DNA of 64,000 bases, from NCBI GenBank assembly GCA_003281605.1, contig QCBM01000001.1:124001-188000 (forward strand). Reading direction: 5' to 3'. The position numbers were made by a program, and so were the translations under genes. A model generated the notes under the pieces. The model made no database searches and had not been told where the DNA came from. It saw nothing but the letters and a program-made list of their open reading frames with translations. Shown here piece by piece: positions 1-10,505 of this stretch; the stretch's first letter is position 1; each line of letters opens with the position of its first letter. The stretch is from Prochlorococcus sp. AG-347-I06 (GTDB lineage: Bacteria > Cyanobacteriota > Cyanobacteriia > PCC-6307 > Cyanobiaceae).

Positions 1-1
1 T

Positions 2-2440
2 GGTGATGGATCAATTTCGTCAAACCTGTCATACCTTGATGGGCGAATTGCTTGGAGTTTAGGCAAATATGGGAATATTAATTTATCCAATTCATTATTT
101 GATTTCCGCGTTAAAGATAATTCTTTTTATATAAACTCTTCATTGTATCCAATTGATGGAGGAATAATTGAAGTCGAATATGATTCAAGTAAAAATAATT
201 TAATTAATACAAAACTCACCAATATAAGCACTAGTTGGACTATCCTGACTGCGTTTGATATTTTTAATTTTGACAATAAAAAAGATATTCCCATAAGTAA
301 ATTTAATATTTTGGATGATTTGGAAATAAATAAAGAAAATAAATCATTTAAAGAGAGGATCAATTTTATAAAAAAACTTAAAGAAAGTAATAATGACTTT
401 GAGGATAAATTTAACTTAAAAAAATATATAAGTAAATTCAAAAGTAGATATAATGGAAAATTAACTATCGAGGGCGATAGACCACTTAACTATAAATTAA
501 ATGCAAGATTAAATGGTTATCTTGATGTTCCTAAAGATGAAAACAAAAATATCCAAGAGGAATTTGCCATTGATTTGGAAGGAGGATTATTAAGGGGCAA
601 AGGTTCTTTAAAAATTAAAAATCTTCCGTTGAGCTCTGCAAATATCTTTTTAAATCAGCCAAGAGATTTTATGGGAGGTTTGGATATCAATTTATTTTAT
701 GATTTGGATAAAAAATCTTTCTCTAGTGAAATTTCTTCTAATAATTCATCAATAAAAAATAATGAAATACTATTTGATAAAGGATTTATTGAATTTACTG
801 ATTCTATTTTTGATATTGATTTTTCCTTGCTTGTAAATGATTCCAAAACACCTCTTAATATCAAAGGTGAAATACCTATTGATAGATCTGATAACTTAGA
901 TCTAAGGTTGTTTGGGAATGGAAAACTTTTTGAATTAATAGAAAATTTTACTGATGAATTCTTTACTTTTAAGAAAGGTGACTTGAACCTTAGAATGATA
1001 ATAAAAGGAACTCTAAATAAGCCTATATTGAACGGATTTATTGCGATTAAAGATTCTGAAGTTGATCTATACAATAATATAATCAAAGATATTAATAGTT
1101 CGATAATTTTTGATTTTGACTCGGCACAAATTGAGAATCTTGAAGCAATCTCTGAAGATTCCGGAAAATTTTTAGTAAAAGGTTTTATGCCTTTTTATCA
1201 AAATGATCCTAGAAAAGGAAGGATTAATTTTAAGACGAATAAATTTAATATAAAAACAGATAATTTAAATTTTTTATTAGATTCAGATTTGGATTTAACT
1301 GGATCATTTGAAAGTCCTGTTTTGGGCGGTTCTATATCTTTTAATAATGGATTTTTTAATTTTAACAGTACCAATCAATCTAATAAAAAAGATAATAATA
1401 GTAAATTAAAAGAGGATAAAAAAGAATGGCCAGAACTCTTTTGGAATAATAATGAAAATATTGAAATAATTTCAAATGAAACAATTTTGAATTCAGTTCT
1501 TTTGGGAGAAACTTTGCCTAATTATTTGGATAATTTGTTTTTTGATAATCTTGTTTTGAAACTTGGACCAGAATTCAAAGTTCAATATTCAGAAATGGTT
1601 CAAGCTTATTTAAATAGTATTGTGGACCTTAAAATAAATGGTGGAGTAGGAAAAGATTTAAATGTTAGTGGTCTTATTAAGCTAGAAAAAGGTAGAGCGA
1701 ATCTTTATACTACGCCATTTAAACTTGATAAAAATAAAGAAAACTATATTACATTTGCATCAAGAAGTGGTGTTGTTCCATATATTATTTTTTCTTTAGT
1801 TAGTAAAGTTCCAGATTCTATAATTCCTATAAGTGAGAATGATAAAGATTTAAATATCTCAGGTGATCTTGATGTAAATGCGACTTCTAGTGGTTTTGGG
1901 TCATTTGGGATTGGCAATTCAAGGCTTATCAAAATTGAGGCATCTTATGAAGGGTTTTTAGATCAATTATCTTTTGCTGATGAAAATAAAAGAATCAAAT
2001 TAAGAAGCACGCCAAGTTATAACAGATCACAAATAATTGGTTTAATTGGAGGCAATTCTGCAAATTTAATAAATAGAGCATTTATTTCTCAACTTAATAA
2101 TGCTGATGCATTTAGTGAAAGATTTCAATTATCTCTATATCCAGCTTTAATAGAAAATAATGATTCATTAAATAATATTTTTTCCAATGAAAATTTAGAT
2201 ATAGAGGATGATGATCAATCATCTTCTAATGAAGAATTTTCTTCACAAGCTTGGGTGGCGGAAATAGGTCTTGATATTACTGATTCGATAAATTTTGCCT
2301 TCCAAACCGTTCCAGGTAGAGATGATATTTCACCTTTAGGAATTTTGACTTTACAAGCAAATCCAAACTTAGAATTATTAGGTTCTTATGATTCCAATGG
2401 GGAATGGAAAAGTCAAGTTCAATTATTTTTTAGATATTAA
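2..2440 (+). CDS. tamB: TamB-like translocation/assembly module protein, C-terminal part (DUF490)
   Basis: The frame is open from base 2, so the 5' end lies outside the window; 812 residues are visible. The protein is built of many beta-strand repeats with little hydrophobic-helix content, and the last 300 or so residues match the TamB/DUF490 C-terminal domain (the stretch from the KLEKGRANLYTTPF region through IGLIGGN to the terminal QVQLFFRY, which ends in an aromatic residue). In the family, TamB-type proteins bridge inner and outer membranes and serve envelope biogenesis or lipid transport; the cyanobacterial role is inferred. A TTG at 143 could be taken for a start, but the upstream codons continue the same fold, so it is not the real one. 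proA follows 66 bases downstream on the same strand. Confidence 0.8.
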   Translation, partial: GDGSISSNLSYLDGRIAWSLGKYGNINLSNSLFDFRVKDNSFYINSSLYPIDGGIIEVEYDSSKNNLINTKLTNISTSWTILTAFDIFNFDNKKDIPISKFNILDDLEINKENKSFKERINFIKKLKESNNDFEDKFNLKKYISKFKSRYNGKLTIEGDRPLNYKLNARLNGYLDVPKDENKNIQEEFAIDLEGGLLRGKGSLKIKNLPLSSANIFLNQPRDFMGGLDINLFYDLDKKSFSSEISSNNSSIKNNEILFDKGFIEFTDSIFDIDFSLLVNDSKTPLNIKGEIPIDRSDNLDLRLFGNGKLFELIENFTDEFFTFKKGDLNLRMIIKGTLNKPILNGFIAIKDSEVDLYNNIIKDINSSIIFDFDSAQIENLEAISEDSGKFLVKGFMPFYQNDPRKGRINFKTNKFNIKTDNLNFLLDSDLDLTGSFESPVLGGSISFNNGFFNFNSTNQSNKKDNNSKLKEDKKEWPELFWNNNENIEIISNETILNSVLLGETLPNYLDNLFFDNLVLKLGPEFKVQYSEMVQAYLNSIVDLKINGGVGKDLNVSGLIKLEKGRANLYTTPFKLDKNKENYITFASRSGVVPYIIFSLVSKVPDSIIPISENDKDLNISGDLDVNATSSGFGSFGIGNSRLIKIEASYEGFLDQLSFADENKRIKLRSTPSYNRSQIIGLIGGNSANLINRAFISQLNNADAFSERFQLSLYPALIENNDSLNNIFSNENLDIEDDDQSSSNEEFSSQAWVAEIGLDITDSINFAFQTVPGRDDISPLGILTLQANPNLELLGSYDSNGEWKSQVQLFFRY

Positions 2441-2506
2441 CTCAGAAATAAATTTACTTTAAAGAATCGTTAATTTGAATTACTATTAAATTAACCAAAA
2501 AATATT

Positions 2507-3817
2507 ATGGCTAATATCTTTGAAGTTCCTCAACCAGGTAATGATCTACTAGAAAAAGCTGATAAAGTTCGTTTGGCATCAATAAAAATAAGTCAAACTG
2601 AAAATCAAAATCGAATTAAAGCCTTAAATTTTATGGCTGATTATCTAGAAAAAAATTCTAAAGAAATATTAGAGGCCAATAGTGCTGATTATTTAAGTGC
2701 AGAAAAAAAGGGTATTTCTAGTGCTTTACTTTCTAGATTAAAGTTATCGAAAGCAAAATTAAATTTAGGAATTGAAGGAGTAAGAAAAGTTGGAGAATTG
2801 GCTGATCCTGTAAATCAAGTTCAAATAAAAAGAGAGCTTTCAAATGGATTGATCTTAGAAAGAAAAACTGTGCCAATTGGAGTCTTAGGGGTTATTTTTG
2901 AATCAAGGCCAGATGCCGTGATGCAGATTAGTTCTTTAGCAATAAGATCAGGTAATGGATTAATGCTAAAAGGTGGTAATGAAGCCAATTTAACAAATAC
3001 TGCAATAGTTAAAGCATTGCAAGAAGGTTTAAAAGCATCAGGTTTTGATAAAAATGCGATATGTTTATTAACAAGTAGAAAAGATAGCATGGCTATGTTA
3101 AATCTTGAGAAATATATTAATTTAATAATTCCTAGAGGAAGTAATGAATTAGTTAAATTTATTCAGGAGAATACAAGAATTCCTGTGCTAGGCCATGCTG
3201 ATGGAATTTGTCATTTATATATAGATATTGAGGCAAATCTCGAGATGGCTTTATCAGTTGCTTTGGACAGTAAAATTCAATATCCTGCAGCATGTAATGC
3301 TATTGAAACTTTATTAATCCATAAAGATATTGCGCCAGCTTTTTTAGAAAAGGCTATCCCTTTGTTTAACTCTAATGATGTTAAATTAATTGGAGATAAA
3401 AGATCAGTTGACTTAGGGTTAAAGTATGAGGCTAGTCTAGAAGATTGGCAAACTGAATATTTAGATTTGATTTTATCGATAAAAATTGTTGATGATCTGG
3501 AAGAGGCAATCACACATATTCAAAAATATAGTTCAAAACATACAGATGGAATAATTACTGAAAATTTAAGTACGGCTAACAAATTCATGAATGAAGTTGA
3601 TAGTTCAGGTGTTTTTCATAATTGCTCTACAAGGTTTGCAGATGGGTTTAGATATGGATTCGGAGCTGAAGTTGGTATATCTACTCAAACTCTCCCACCG
3701 AGGGGACCTGTAGGTCTAGAAGGTTTGGTAACTTATAAATATTTCCTAAAAGGTGATGGGAATATCGTTGATGATTTTTCATCAGGAAAGGCTATCTATA
3801 CACATAAAGATCTTTAA
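2507..3817 (+). CDS. proA: Gamma-glutamyl phosphate reductase (proline biosynthesis)
   Basis: The 436-residue protein has the usual length for ProA, which reduces gamma-glutamyl phosphate to glutamate-5-semialdehyde with NADPH in the cytoplasm. It belongs to the aldehyde dehydrogenase superfamily. Visible landmarks are the cofactor-binding segment around VIFESRPDA, the catalytic cysteine C263 in QYPAACNAIETL, and the C-terminal GFGAEVGISTQ and RGPVGLEGL motifs. The start is an ATG at 2507. proB is not in the window. folB begins 11 bases after the stop, so the two are probably co-transcribed. Confidence 0.96.
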   Translation: MANIFEVPQPGNDLLEKADKVRLASIKISQTENQNRIKALNFMADYLEKNSKEILEANSADYLSAEKKGISSALLSRLKLSKAKLNLGIEGVRKVGELADPVNQVQIKRELSNGLILERKTVPIGVLGVIFESRPDAVMQISSLAIRSGNGLMLKGGNEANLTNTAIVKALQEGLKASGFDKNAICLLTSRKDSMAMLNLEKYINLIIPRGSNELVKFIQENTRIPVLGHADGICHLYIDIEANLEMALSVALDSKIQYPAACNAIETLLIHKDIAPAFLEKAIPLFNSNDVKLIGDKRSVDLGLKYEASLEDWQTEYLDLILSIKIVDDLEEAITHIQKYSSKHTDGIITENLSTANKFMNEVDSSGVFHNCSTRFADGFRYGFGAEVGISTQTLPPRGPVGLEGLVTYKYFLKGDGNIVDDFSSGKAIYTHKDL

Positions 3818-3828
3818 AACTTTTAAAG

Positions 3829-4191
3829 ATGGAAACTTTTTTAAAAATTGAGAATATTAAACTTTGGGCTAGAGTTGGCGTTCTTGATGAAGAAAGGGAA
3901 TTAGGACAACTATTTAGTTTGGATATATTTTTGTGGACGGACTTTGAAAAATGTACTTCAAATGATGATATTAAAAAAACAGTTGACTATTCAAAATTAG
4001 TTGAAATTTTAAAAGATCACTCAAAAAAAATATATTGTTTTACAATCGAAAAATACTCAAATGCTATTTTAGAAATCATTGATCAGAAATTTAAGCCTTC
4101 TAAAATTAAAATTATTTTGACAAAATGTAATCCCCCAATTATTGGTTTTGATGGGAAGGTGTCAATAGTAAGAGTTCTTGAAAATAATTGA
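3829..4191 (+). CDS. folB: Dihydroneopterin aldolase (folate biosynthesis)
   Basis: This 120-residue protein has the size and layout of FolB. The N-terminal segment LKIENIKLWARVGVLDEER carries the conserved Gly-Val-x-x-x-Glu active-site region, and the C-terminal part (FDGKVSIVRVLEN) gives the usual last strand. The enzyme splits 7,8-dihydroneopterin to 6-hydroxymethyl-dihydropterin plus glycolaldehyde, normally as an octamer. It lies 11 bases after proA, and the next gene starts inside its 3' end, so proA-folB-lipase look like one transcription unit with translational coupling. Confidence 0.93.
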   Translation: METFLKIENIKLWARVGVLDEERELGQLFSLDIFLWTDFEKCTSNDDIKKTVDYSKLVEILKDHSKKIYCFTIEKYSNAILEIIDQKFKPSKIKIILTKCNPPIIGFDGKVSIVRVLENN

Positions 4192-4789
4192 AGTATTGGA
4201 AAAAAGAAATCCTATTTTATTGATTCATGGACTTTGGAATACTTCAAGTATTTTTTCTTCTATTACCTCAAAACTTGATCATATTGGCATTGAATATTTT
4301 GCCCCAACTCTTAAGCATTCATATGGAATGACTTCAATTCTGGATTTGACTAATAAATTAAACGAATTAATTTTAGAGAAATATGGTTTAGAAAAAGAAA
4401 TAGATATTTTGGGATTTTCTATGGGAGGAATAATTGGTAGGTACTGGCTTCAAAAATTTAATGGATATAAAAGAACAAGAAGATTAATATCTGTAGGTTC
4501 CCCTCACAAAGGAACTTTGATGGCTCAATTAATACCTGAATACCCTTTTAAAGGAATCTCAGAAATGAAAATAAATAGTAAATTTTTGAGAGAACTTGCT
4601 GATAATGATTTTTTTCTTGATAATATCGAGTGTATAAATTTTTTTACTTACTGGGATCTAATGGTTTTCCCTAGCTGGTGGACAAATTTAAATTTTGGGA
4701 AAAAAATATCAGTAAAAGTATATAAACATAGAAATCTTGTAAGAAATAAATCTGTGGTTAAAAAAATAATTGATGAAATTATTATATAG
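4178..4789 (+). CDS. Alpha/beta-hydrolase, lipase-like
   Basis: This 203-residue alpha/beta hydrolase has the oxyanion-hole segment PILLIHGLWNTSS near the N-terminus, the nucleophile elbow GFSMGG at about residues 88-93, and a late His in YKHRNL that could complete the triad. Such short proteins are usually annotated as triacylglycerol lipase or PGAP1-like esterases; the substrate is unknown. The start is uncertain: the TTG at 4178 overlaps folB by 14 bases, while an in-frame TTG at 4196 would leave 4 bases between the genes. The 3' end overlaps the convergent prlC by 8 bases. Confidence 0.8.
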   Translation: MKIIEVLEKRNPILLIHGLWNTSSIFSSITSKLDHIGIEYFAPTLKHSYGMTSILDLTNKLNELILEKYGLEKEIDILGFSMGGIIGRYWLQKFNGYKRTRRLISVGSPHKGTLMAQLIPEYPFKGISEMKINSKFLRELADNDFFLDNIECINFFTYWDLMVFPSWWTNLNFGKKISVKVYKHRNLVRNKSVVKKIIDEIII

Positions 4790-6869
4790 TTCCAGATAGA
4801 CCCAAGTGTCTTATTAAAGGATCTGTTTGTGGCTCTCTTCCCCTGAAAAGTTTAAATATTTCTAATGGAGGTAAGCTTCCACCTAGACTAAGTATTGTAT
4901 CTTTAAATTTCTTTCCTATTAACTTTAAATCTTCAGAGTTTTCTAGATCAGCTTCTTCAAACATTGAAAATGCATCAGCACTCAGAACCTCAGCCCACTT
5001 ATATGAGTAATATCCTGCAGAATATCCGCCCGCAAATATATGACTAAAACAACAAAGAAATTGATCTTCTTGAATTGGTTCAATAACAGTAGTTTGTTGT
5101 GCAATTTCTCTTCTAATTTTATCAGCTGTTTTACCTTCGTTTTTTTTAATACTACTGTGTAATTTGAGGTCTGTTATCGCGAAATGTAGTTGTCTAAGAG
5201 TAGCCATACCACAATTAAAAGTTCTATTCTTTAAGAGCTTTTCGAAATTTTCGTCGGATAATTTTTCACCTGTTTTATAGTGCTTAGCAATATTCAAAAG
5301 TGTGTTTTTGTGGAAACACCAGTTTTCCATAAATTGACTTGGAAGTTCGACTGCATCCCATTCAACATTATTGATCCCAGCTGCTTGAGGAAGATTTACA
5401 GTAGTAAGCATGTGTTGAAGACCATGACCAAATTCATGGAACAATGTCTGAACCTCTTCAAAACTCATCAAACTTGGTTTATCTTTTGATGGTGGAGTTT
5501 GATTACAGACAAGATAAGCTACAGGGAGAGACTTTTTGCCGATATTTTTTTTATTCAAACATTCATCCATCCAGGCCCCTCCTCTCTTTGATTCAGGTCG
5601 AGAATATGGATCGAGGTAGAAAGATGCTATTTTATTACCCTCTTCATTAAGGATATTAAAAAATAAAACGTCATCATTCCAAAGAGGTACTTCACCAGTT
5701 GCCTCTACTACTTTAATTTCAAAAAGCTTTTCGCTTAATCTAAATAAACCCTGCAAAACATCATTTAGTGGGAACCAAGGTCTCAAAGATTCTTGATCCA
5801 AATTGAGCTTTTCCTTTCTAAGAAGTTCTGCCCAATAACTAATATCCCAAGGTTGGATATTCTGCGATTTTGGAAACCCATTAGCTTTAGAAAACTTTTC
5901 GAGCGCTTCTAATTCGATTTTTGCGGTTTTGAATGCTGGTTCTCTCAATTCTTCTAAAAGGTTCTCAACATTTTTAATTTCTTTGGCCATTTTCGTTGAC
6001 AAACTTAGTTCTGCCCAACTTTTGTAACCGAGAAGATTAGCCTGTCTAGTTCTAAGAGATAAAATTTCTTCAATAATTTGAGTATTATTTTTTTCTCCTT
6101 GAGATGCTCTACCAACGAATGCCTTATATAGTTTTTCTCTAAGGTTACGATCGGTGGCATATGTCATGAATGAAGTATAAGTTGGAATATCTAGACTTAA
6201 TTTCCAGGGACCATTTTTAATATCAACTTCGTCATCCTTTTTTAAGTGATTATGTGCAGAAATTGCCATCAATTCACGCACTCGTTCAGGAAGACCATCG
6301 ATTTCAGATTTTTTATTTAATATTAAAACCCATTTATTAGTTGCATCAAGAACATTATTGCTGAAGTCTGTTGATAGCTTTCCAAGCTTTTCTGAAATGA
6401 TATTGAATTCTTCTTGATCATTCTTTTGTAGTGAAATTCCTCTATGTTGCATTTCAATAATTTCTTTATCCAAAATTCTATTTTTGATTTGATCGAAGTT
6501 ATTTGTCTCTTTAAGCTTGACTAAAGAATTATAAATTATTTTACTTTGTCCGAATTTATTACTCAAGCTAATAATCTCTGGAAGAAATTTTGAATAAATG
6601 TCTCTAAGACCTTCAGAATTATTTACTGCATTTAGATGACTTATTACTCCCCAACTCCATCTAAGAATTTCATTGACTTCATCTAGGGGATTTATTACCT
6701 TTTCCCAAGTTAAATCGTTTTCAATCAAATAATTAGATAAATTTTTCTCAATGTTTTTAAAATCTTCAGCTATTTTTTCTAGTACTACTGGGAATTGATT
6801 ACTTATTCTTTCAGGAGTAAATTTTTTAAATTCTGGTAATTCTCCATATTTAAAAATTGTGGTATCCAT
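4782..6869 (-). CDS. prlC: Oligopeptidase A-type M3 metallopeptidase
   Basis: The 695-residue protein is a full-length M3-family (thimet oligopeptidase-like) zinc peptidase. The zinc motif HEFGH is at residues 478-482, within TLFHEFGHGLQHML, followed by the conserved ENW and FAGGYSAGYYSYKWAEV segments that complete the active site. The predicted role is cytoplasmic degradation of short peptides, including cleaved signal peptides. The start is the ATG at 6869. It lies 13 bases downstream of ndhD on the same strand, so it may be read from the ndhD promoter. Its 3' end overlaps the convergent lipase gene. Confidence 0.94.
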   Translation of the reverse strand: MDTTIFKYGELPEFKKFTPERISNQFPVVLEKIAEDFKNIEKNLSNYLIENDLTWEKVINPLDEVNEILRWSWGVISHLNAVNNSEGLRDIYSKFLPEIISLSNKFGQSKIIYNSLVKLKETNNFDQIKNRILDKEIIEMQHRGISLQKNDQEEFNIISEKLGKLSTDFSNNVLDATNKWVLILNKKSEIDGLPERVRELMAISAHNHLKKDDEVDIKNGPWKLSLDIPTYTSFMTYATDRNLREKLYKAFVGRASQGEKNNTQIIEEILSLRTRQANLLGYKSWAELSLSTKMAKEIKNVENLLEELREPAFKTAKIELEALEKFSKANGFPKSQNIQPWDISYWAELLRKEKLNLDQESLRPWFPLNDVLQGLFRLSEKLFEIKVVEATGEVPLWNDDVLFFNILNEEGNKIASFYLDPYSRPESKRGGAWMDECLNKKNIGKKSLPVAYLVCNQTPPSKDKPSLMSFEEVQTLFHEFGHGLQHMLTTVNLPQAAGINNVEWDAVELPSQFMENWCFHKNTLLNIAKHYKTGEKLSDENFEKLLKNRTFNCGMATLRQLHFAITDLKLHSSIKKNEGKTADKIRREIAQQTTVIEPIQEDQFLCCFSHIFAGGYSAGYYSYKWAEVLSADAFSMFEEADLENSEDLKLIGKKFKDTILSLGGSLPPLEIFKLFRGREPQTDPLIRHLGLSGTI

Positions 6870-6882
6870 TTATTTAAATAAT

Positions 6883-8424
6883 CTAATTAACTAAAGTTGG
6901 TATTGATCCTATTAATTTAGCTAGAGTCAGCTGCTGACTGAGAGCATTCGTTGAAGATTCGTATAAATTTATCGCAATTTTTGGCCAAAAACCTATCACT
7001 AAAGTAGGCAACAATAAGCTGAACCCAATGGTCAATTCTCGACCATTCATCTCTTTGACTGTAGCTAGTGCAGGAATTCTAGGGCCAAAGAATACTCTTC
7101 TACACATTGATAGTAGATATATTGGTGTCAGTACTAAACCTATAGCTGCAATAAGAATAGTGATCGATCTAAAGATAGAGCTGAACCCTTCTTGACTAGT
7201 AATCCCTAAAAATACAGTAATTTCACTTATAAATCCGCTCATCCCAGGTAATGCTAGAGAGGCCAAAGAACTTGCCAAGAAAAAAGCAAAAGTTATTGGT
7301 AGGACTTTTGCTAAACCACCCATATTTGGTATCGAAAGAGTATTTGTTCTTTCATAAAATGAGCCCGTAACAAAAAACATAGCTGCAGCGATAAGTCCGT
7401 GACTTATCATTTGGAGCATTGCCCCACTTATACCCAATGCATCTACAGCTCCAATCCCTAACAGAACAAAACCCATGTGACTCACAGAGCTACATGCAAT
7501 TCTCCTTTTAACATTGTCTTGAGCAAATGCATTAAGAGCTCCATAAATTATATTAATTATTCCAAGAATAATTAGCGCAGGCGCAATTTGAAGATGTACT
7601 TCAGGTAATATTTGAACATTGAATCTTAAAAGAGCATAACCTCCCATTTTTAAGAGTATTCCCGCTAGTAACATTGAAACTGGAGCATTAGCCTCTCCAT
7701 GTGCATCAGGTAACCAAGTATGTAAGGGAAAGATAGGAAGTTTTACTCCAAAACCAATTAAAAATCCTAAATAAGATAATAAAGCTAAGCTGCCCGTTAC
7801 ATGTTTATTGGTTAAATCGGTAATATTTAAAGTAAATGTATCACCACTCAAGGCAAGCGCTAATCCACTTATGAGTATTAATAGAGAAGCTAAAGCTGTA
7901 TAAAGAATGAATTTAGTTGCCGCATATAATTTCTTCTTCCCTCCCCAAATCGCAATTAGAAGATATACCGGAACTAATTCAAGTTCCCATGCCAAGAAAA
8001 ATAATAGGAAATCTTGAGAAAGGAAAACCAGTGCCTGTGCTGATGCTTGGACTAATAAAAGAGCAAAATATAGATTAGATTTTTTCTTAATTTTCCAACT
8101 AGCCGCAGCTGATAAAAATGTAATTAACCCACTTAATGCTACTAAAGGAGCAGATAACCCATCCACGCCAAGAGACCATTCCAAGCCAATAGATGGTAAC
8201 CAGGAAGCTCTTTCTACCAGTTGTAAAGAGCTATCTGAAGTATTGAATTTTTGAAGAAGGACGCCGATTATTAGTAAAAAATCTATAAATAAAAAACTTA
8301 ATGAGATATTTCTAGGGAGTGTATTATCTTCTCCTTCTTTTGAACTCAAGAAAGGCATTATTAATGCCCCAACTAGAGGCAGTAAAACAATAGATGATAG
8401 CCAAGGAAAAGATTCTAAATTCAT
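6883..8424 (-). CDS. ndhD: NAD(P)H-quinone oxidoreductase subunit 4 (NDH-1, NdhD)
   Basis: This 513-residue polytopic membrane protein has about 14 hydrophobic segments and matches the proton-pumping NdhD/NuoM subunit. Landmarks are [19 protein letters not shown] (the conserved glutamate of helix 5) and [17 protein letters not shown]-like residues at the [14 protein letters not shown] region. In cyanobacteria NDH-1 works in the thylakoid membrane in respiration and cyclic electron flow around photosystem I. The sequence looks like the NdhD1/D2 type; I did not find an adjacent ndhF. The gene heads a minus-strand unit with prlC 13 bases downstream. Confidence 0.94.
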   Translation of the reverse strand: MNLESFPWLSSIVLLPLVGALIMPFLSSKEGEDNTLPRNISLSFLFIDFLLIIGVLLQKFNTSDSSLQLVERASWLPSIGLEWSLGVDGLSAPLVALSGLITFLSAAASWKIKKKSNLYFALLLVQASAQALVFLSQDFLLFFLAWELELVPVYLLIAIWGGKKKLYAATKFILYTALASLLILISGLALALSGDTFTLNITDLTNKHVTGSLALLSYLGFLIGFGVKLPIFPLHTWLPDAHGEANAPVSMLLAGILLKMGGYALLRFNVQILPEVHLQIAPALIILGIINIIYGALNAFAQDNVKRRIACSSVSHMGFVLLGIGAVDALGISGAMLQMISHGLIAAAMFFVTGSFYERTNTLSIPNMGGLAKVLPITFAFFLASSLASLALPGMSGFISEITVFLGITSQEGFSSIFRSITILIAAIGLVLTPIYLLSMCRRVFFGPRIPALATVKEMNGRELTIGFSLLLPTLVIGFWPKIAINLYESSTNALSQQLTLAKLIGSIPTLVN

Positions 8425-8503
8425 TTATGGAATGAATAATTTTTTTATTCTAGTTGAAGTTGTACTAGCTTGAGACTATAACATTAAAAATGCCTAAGTA
8501 AAA

Positions 8504-9451
8504 CTACTTACCAGAGACAGTGCAAAATTCGCTGCCCGTTGTTTGAACGTTTAAGAAAGGCGCTCTGCTAGCTACACCTGACTTCTCCCATGCTTTCACC
8601 ATAGCTTGACTGACGTTTTTACCATTTTCTTTTTTACACAAAGCTAAGATACTCGGCCCAGCCCCACTAATTGCACATCCTAAAGCACCTGCATTTAGTG
8701 CTGCATCCTTAACTTCTAATCCACCCTTAATAAGTTTCCATCTGTAGGGTTCATGTAGCTTATCAAACATTCCCTCTTTTATGAGTTCCGCATTTCCTGC
8801 TTTCAAGCCGTTTAGTAACAAAGTAAGTGCCCCCATATTTGTCACTGCATCAGCTATAGGTACATTCTTGGGCATAACTTTTCTTGCTTCACTTGTGCTT
8901 AGACGAATTGCAGGTATTGCTACAACAGCTTTAATTGAATCGTGCCAATCACATCTAATGATTCTCCATCTCTGAGAAGAAGACCTGGCTGTCAAACAAA
9001 GCCCACCTAGAAGAGAGGGAACTACATTATCAGGATGACCTTCTATAGCGATGGCAAGTTCAAGGAGTTTTTCTTTGGGCAATGGAGAGTTCATTATTGC
9101 ATTTGCTCCGATTAGTCCGGCAACTATTGCTGTAGCACTACTTCCCAGCCCGCGTGCAGGCGGCACTGCCAACTTAACTCTTGCTTCAAGTGCAAAAGGA
9201 TCCATATTTGCGCTCTCCCATACTTTCTGAGCTGCTCTAAAAACTAAGTTTTCAGGTCCTCCTCTTAAATGATTACCATCTGTACTTTCCATTATTAAAT
9301 CAAATCTATCTCCACCACCTTCAATTCTCGTAAAAATAAACTCATTATATAAATCTAATGCTGCTCCAAGACAATCGAATCCCGGCCCTAAATTGGCAGT
9401 TGTGGAAGGGACTGTCACCCTTATTTTTTTACCTACTTCAGGAATAGACAT
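8504..9451 (-). CDS. thrB: Homoserine kinase
   Basis: This 315-residue GHMP-family kinase phosphorylates homoserine on the way to threonine. The N-terminal VPSTTANLGPGFDCLG segment and the ATP-binding loop PPARGLGSSATA are diagnostic, with the C-terminal GAISGAGPS-type motif (CAISGAGPSILAL) also present. The start is the ATG at 9451. Ten bases separate it from glk upstream on the same strand, and the same strand then carries thrS and trpS further upstream, so glk-thrB are likely co-transcribed. In the window metA and metY compete with it for homoserine or its derivatives. Confidence 0.96.
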   Translation of the reverse strand: MSIPEVGKKIRVTVPSTTANLGPGFDCLGAALDLYNEFIFTRIEGGGDRFDLIMESTDGNHLRGGPENLVFRAAQKVWESANMDPFALEARVKLAVPPARGLGSSATAIVAGLIGANAIMNSPLPKEKLLELAIAIEGHPDNVVPSLLGGLCLTARSSSQRWRIIRCDWHDSIKAVVAIPAIRLSTSEARKVMPKNVPIADAVTNMGALTLLLNGLKAGNAELIKEGMFDKLHEPYRWKLIKGGLEVKDAALNAGALGCAISGAGPSILALCKKENGKNVSQAMVKAWEKSGVASRAPFLNVQTTGSEFCTVSGK

Positions 9452-9460
9452 TTTTTGTTT

Positions 9461-10495
9461 TTAAGTTTTTAAAAGCATTTTTGCTCTGCAGGCTGCACTA
9501 AAAAGTCCAAACTCTTCATCTAAAATTACTTTTATAGGTATTGTTTTAAGAATATCTTTTAATCTTCCCTTATCGAAAAATTGTTTTAAAAATAAGTCTG
9601 ATTTAAAGTTTTTGAAATGTTTTGACGCTGTTCCTCCAGAAATCCATAATCCACCAAAGCACAATTCTTGAAGAGCAACATCTCCCAATAGTGAGGCATA
9701 AGCGCCTAACCATATCCTCTCAACTTCAATCATTATTTGATCCCCTTCTTTAGAAAGATTACAAATTTTTTCAGGGAGTTCTTTTCTCGCAGTATCAAAA
9801 ATTTCCATTTTTTTTAAATATTGTTGTAGAGGATGGTTTTGGGCATCGGGTTTGCTTAGTCTCCATTCGGCAATTCTTGATAAACCAGTGCCGCTAATAA
9901 TTCTTTCACAAGATATCCTTTCAACTTGAAGGTAATTCTTAAGCCAAATTTTTAATTCCCATTCTAATTTTGACTTTGGGGCGTACTCAACATGACCACC
10001 TTCACTAGCAAGAACTTTTACCTTTTTCCCTGATATTATTCCTCTTGCAATGCCCAAACCAGTCCCCGCTCCAACAATGGCATGCAAATCATTATTAGCA
10101 CCTTCAGAATTGGATCCATTTTGGATAGTAGAATATTGATTTTTTTTTAAAAAAGGTATTCCATAAATTTGTACAGCAAAATCATTTATTAGCTCACAGC
10201 TTTTAAAATTAAATTTGTTCTGTAAATCATTTCCAGAAATATTCCATGATAAGTTAATGATTTTTGCGTTGTTTTTAGATAAAGGACCAGCTACAGCAAA
10301 ACATGCAGAAGAAGGATGAGTAATATTTTTGCATTCATTTTTGAGAAAATCTTCTAGGATCAGTTCAAAAGAATCCCAATCAGATGATATATATTTCTTC
10401 TTGAATAACAATTTAGGCGAATCATCATTTATTACTCTTTCAAATATTCCCAATAGAACCTTGGTACCTCCTAAATCACAAGCCAGAAAATTCAT
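9461..10495 (-). CDS. glk: Glucokinase
   Basis: The 344-residue protein is an ASKHA-fold sugar kinase of the bacterial glucokinase (Glk) family, phosphorylating glucose to glucose-6-phosphate with ATP. The phosphate-binding motifs are CDLGGTKVLLG at residues 6-16 and GAGTGLGIARG near residue 140, and the sugar-binding region ASEGGHVEYAPKS follows. The C-terminal GGLWISGGTASKHF matches the adenosine motif. It sits 10 bases from thrS upstream and 9 from thrB downstream, suggesting one operon. Confidence 0.93.
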   Translation of the reverse strand: MNFLACDLGGTKVLLGIFERVINDDSPKLLFKKKYISSDWDSFELILEDFLKNECKNITHPSSACFAVAGPLSKNNAKIINLSWNISGNDLQNKFNFKSCELINDFAVQIYGIPFLKKNQYSTIQNGSNSEGANNDLHAIVGAGTGLGIARGIISGKKVKVLASEGGHVEYAPKSKLEWELKIWLKNYLQVERISCERIISGTGLSRIAEWRLSKPDAQNHPLQQYLKKMEIFDTARKELPEKICNLSKEGDQIMIEVERIWLGAYASLLGDVALQELCFGGLWISGGTASKHFKNFKSDLFLKQFFDKGRLKDILKTIPIKVILDEEFGLFSAACRAKMLLKT

Positions 10496-10505
10496 CTATT
10501 AAAAA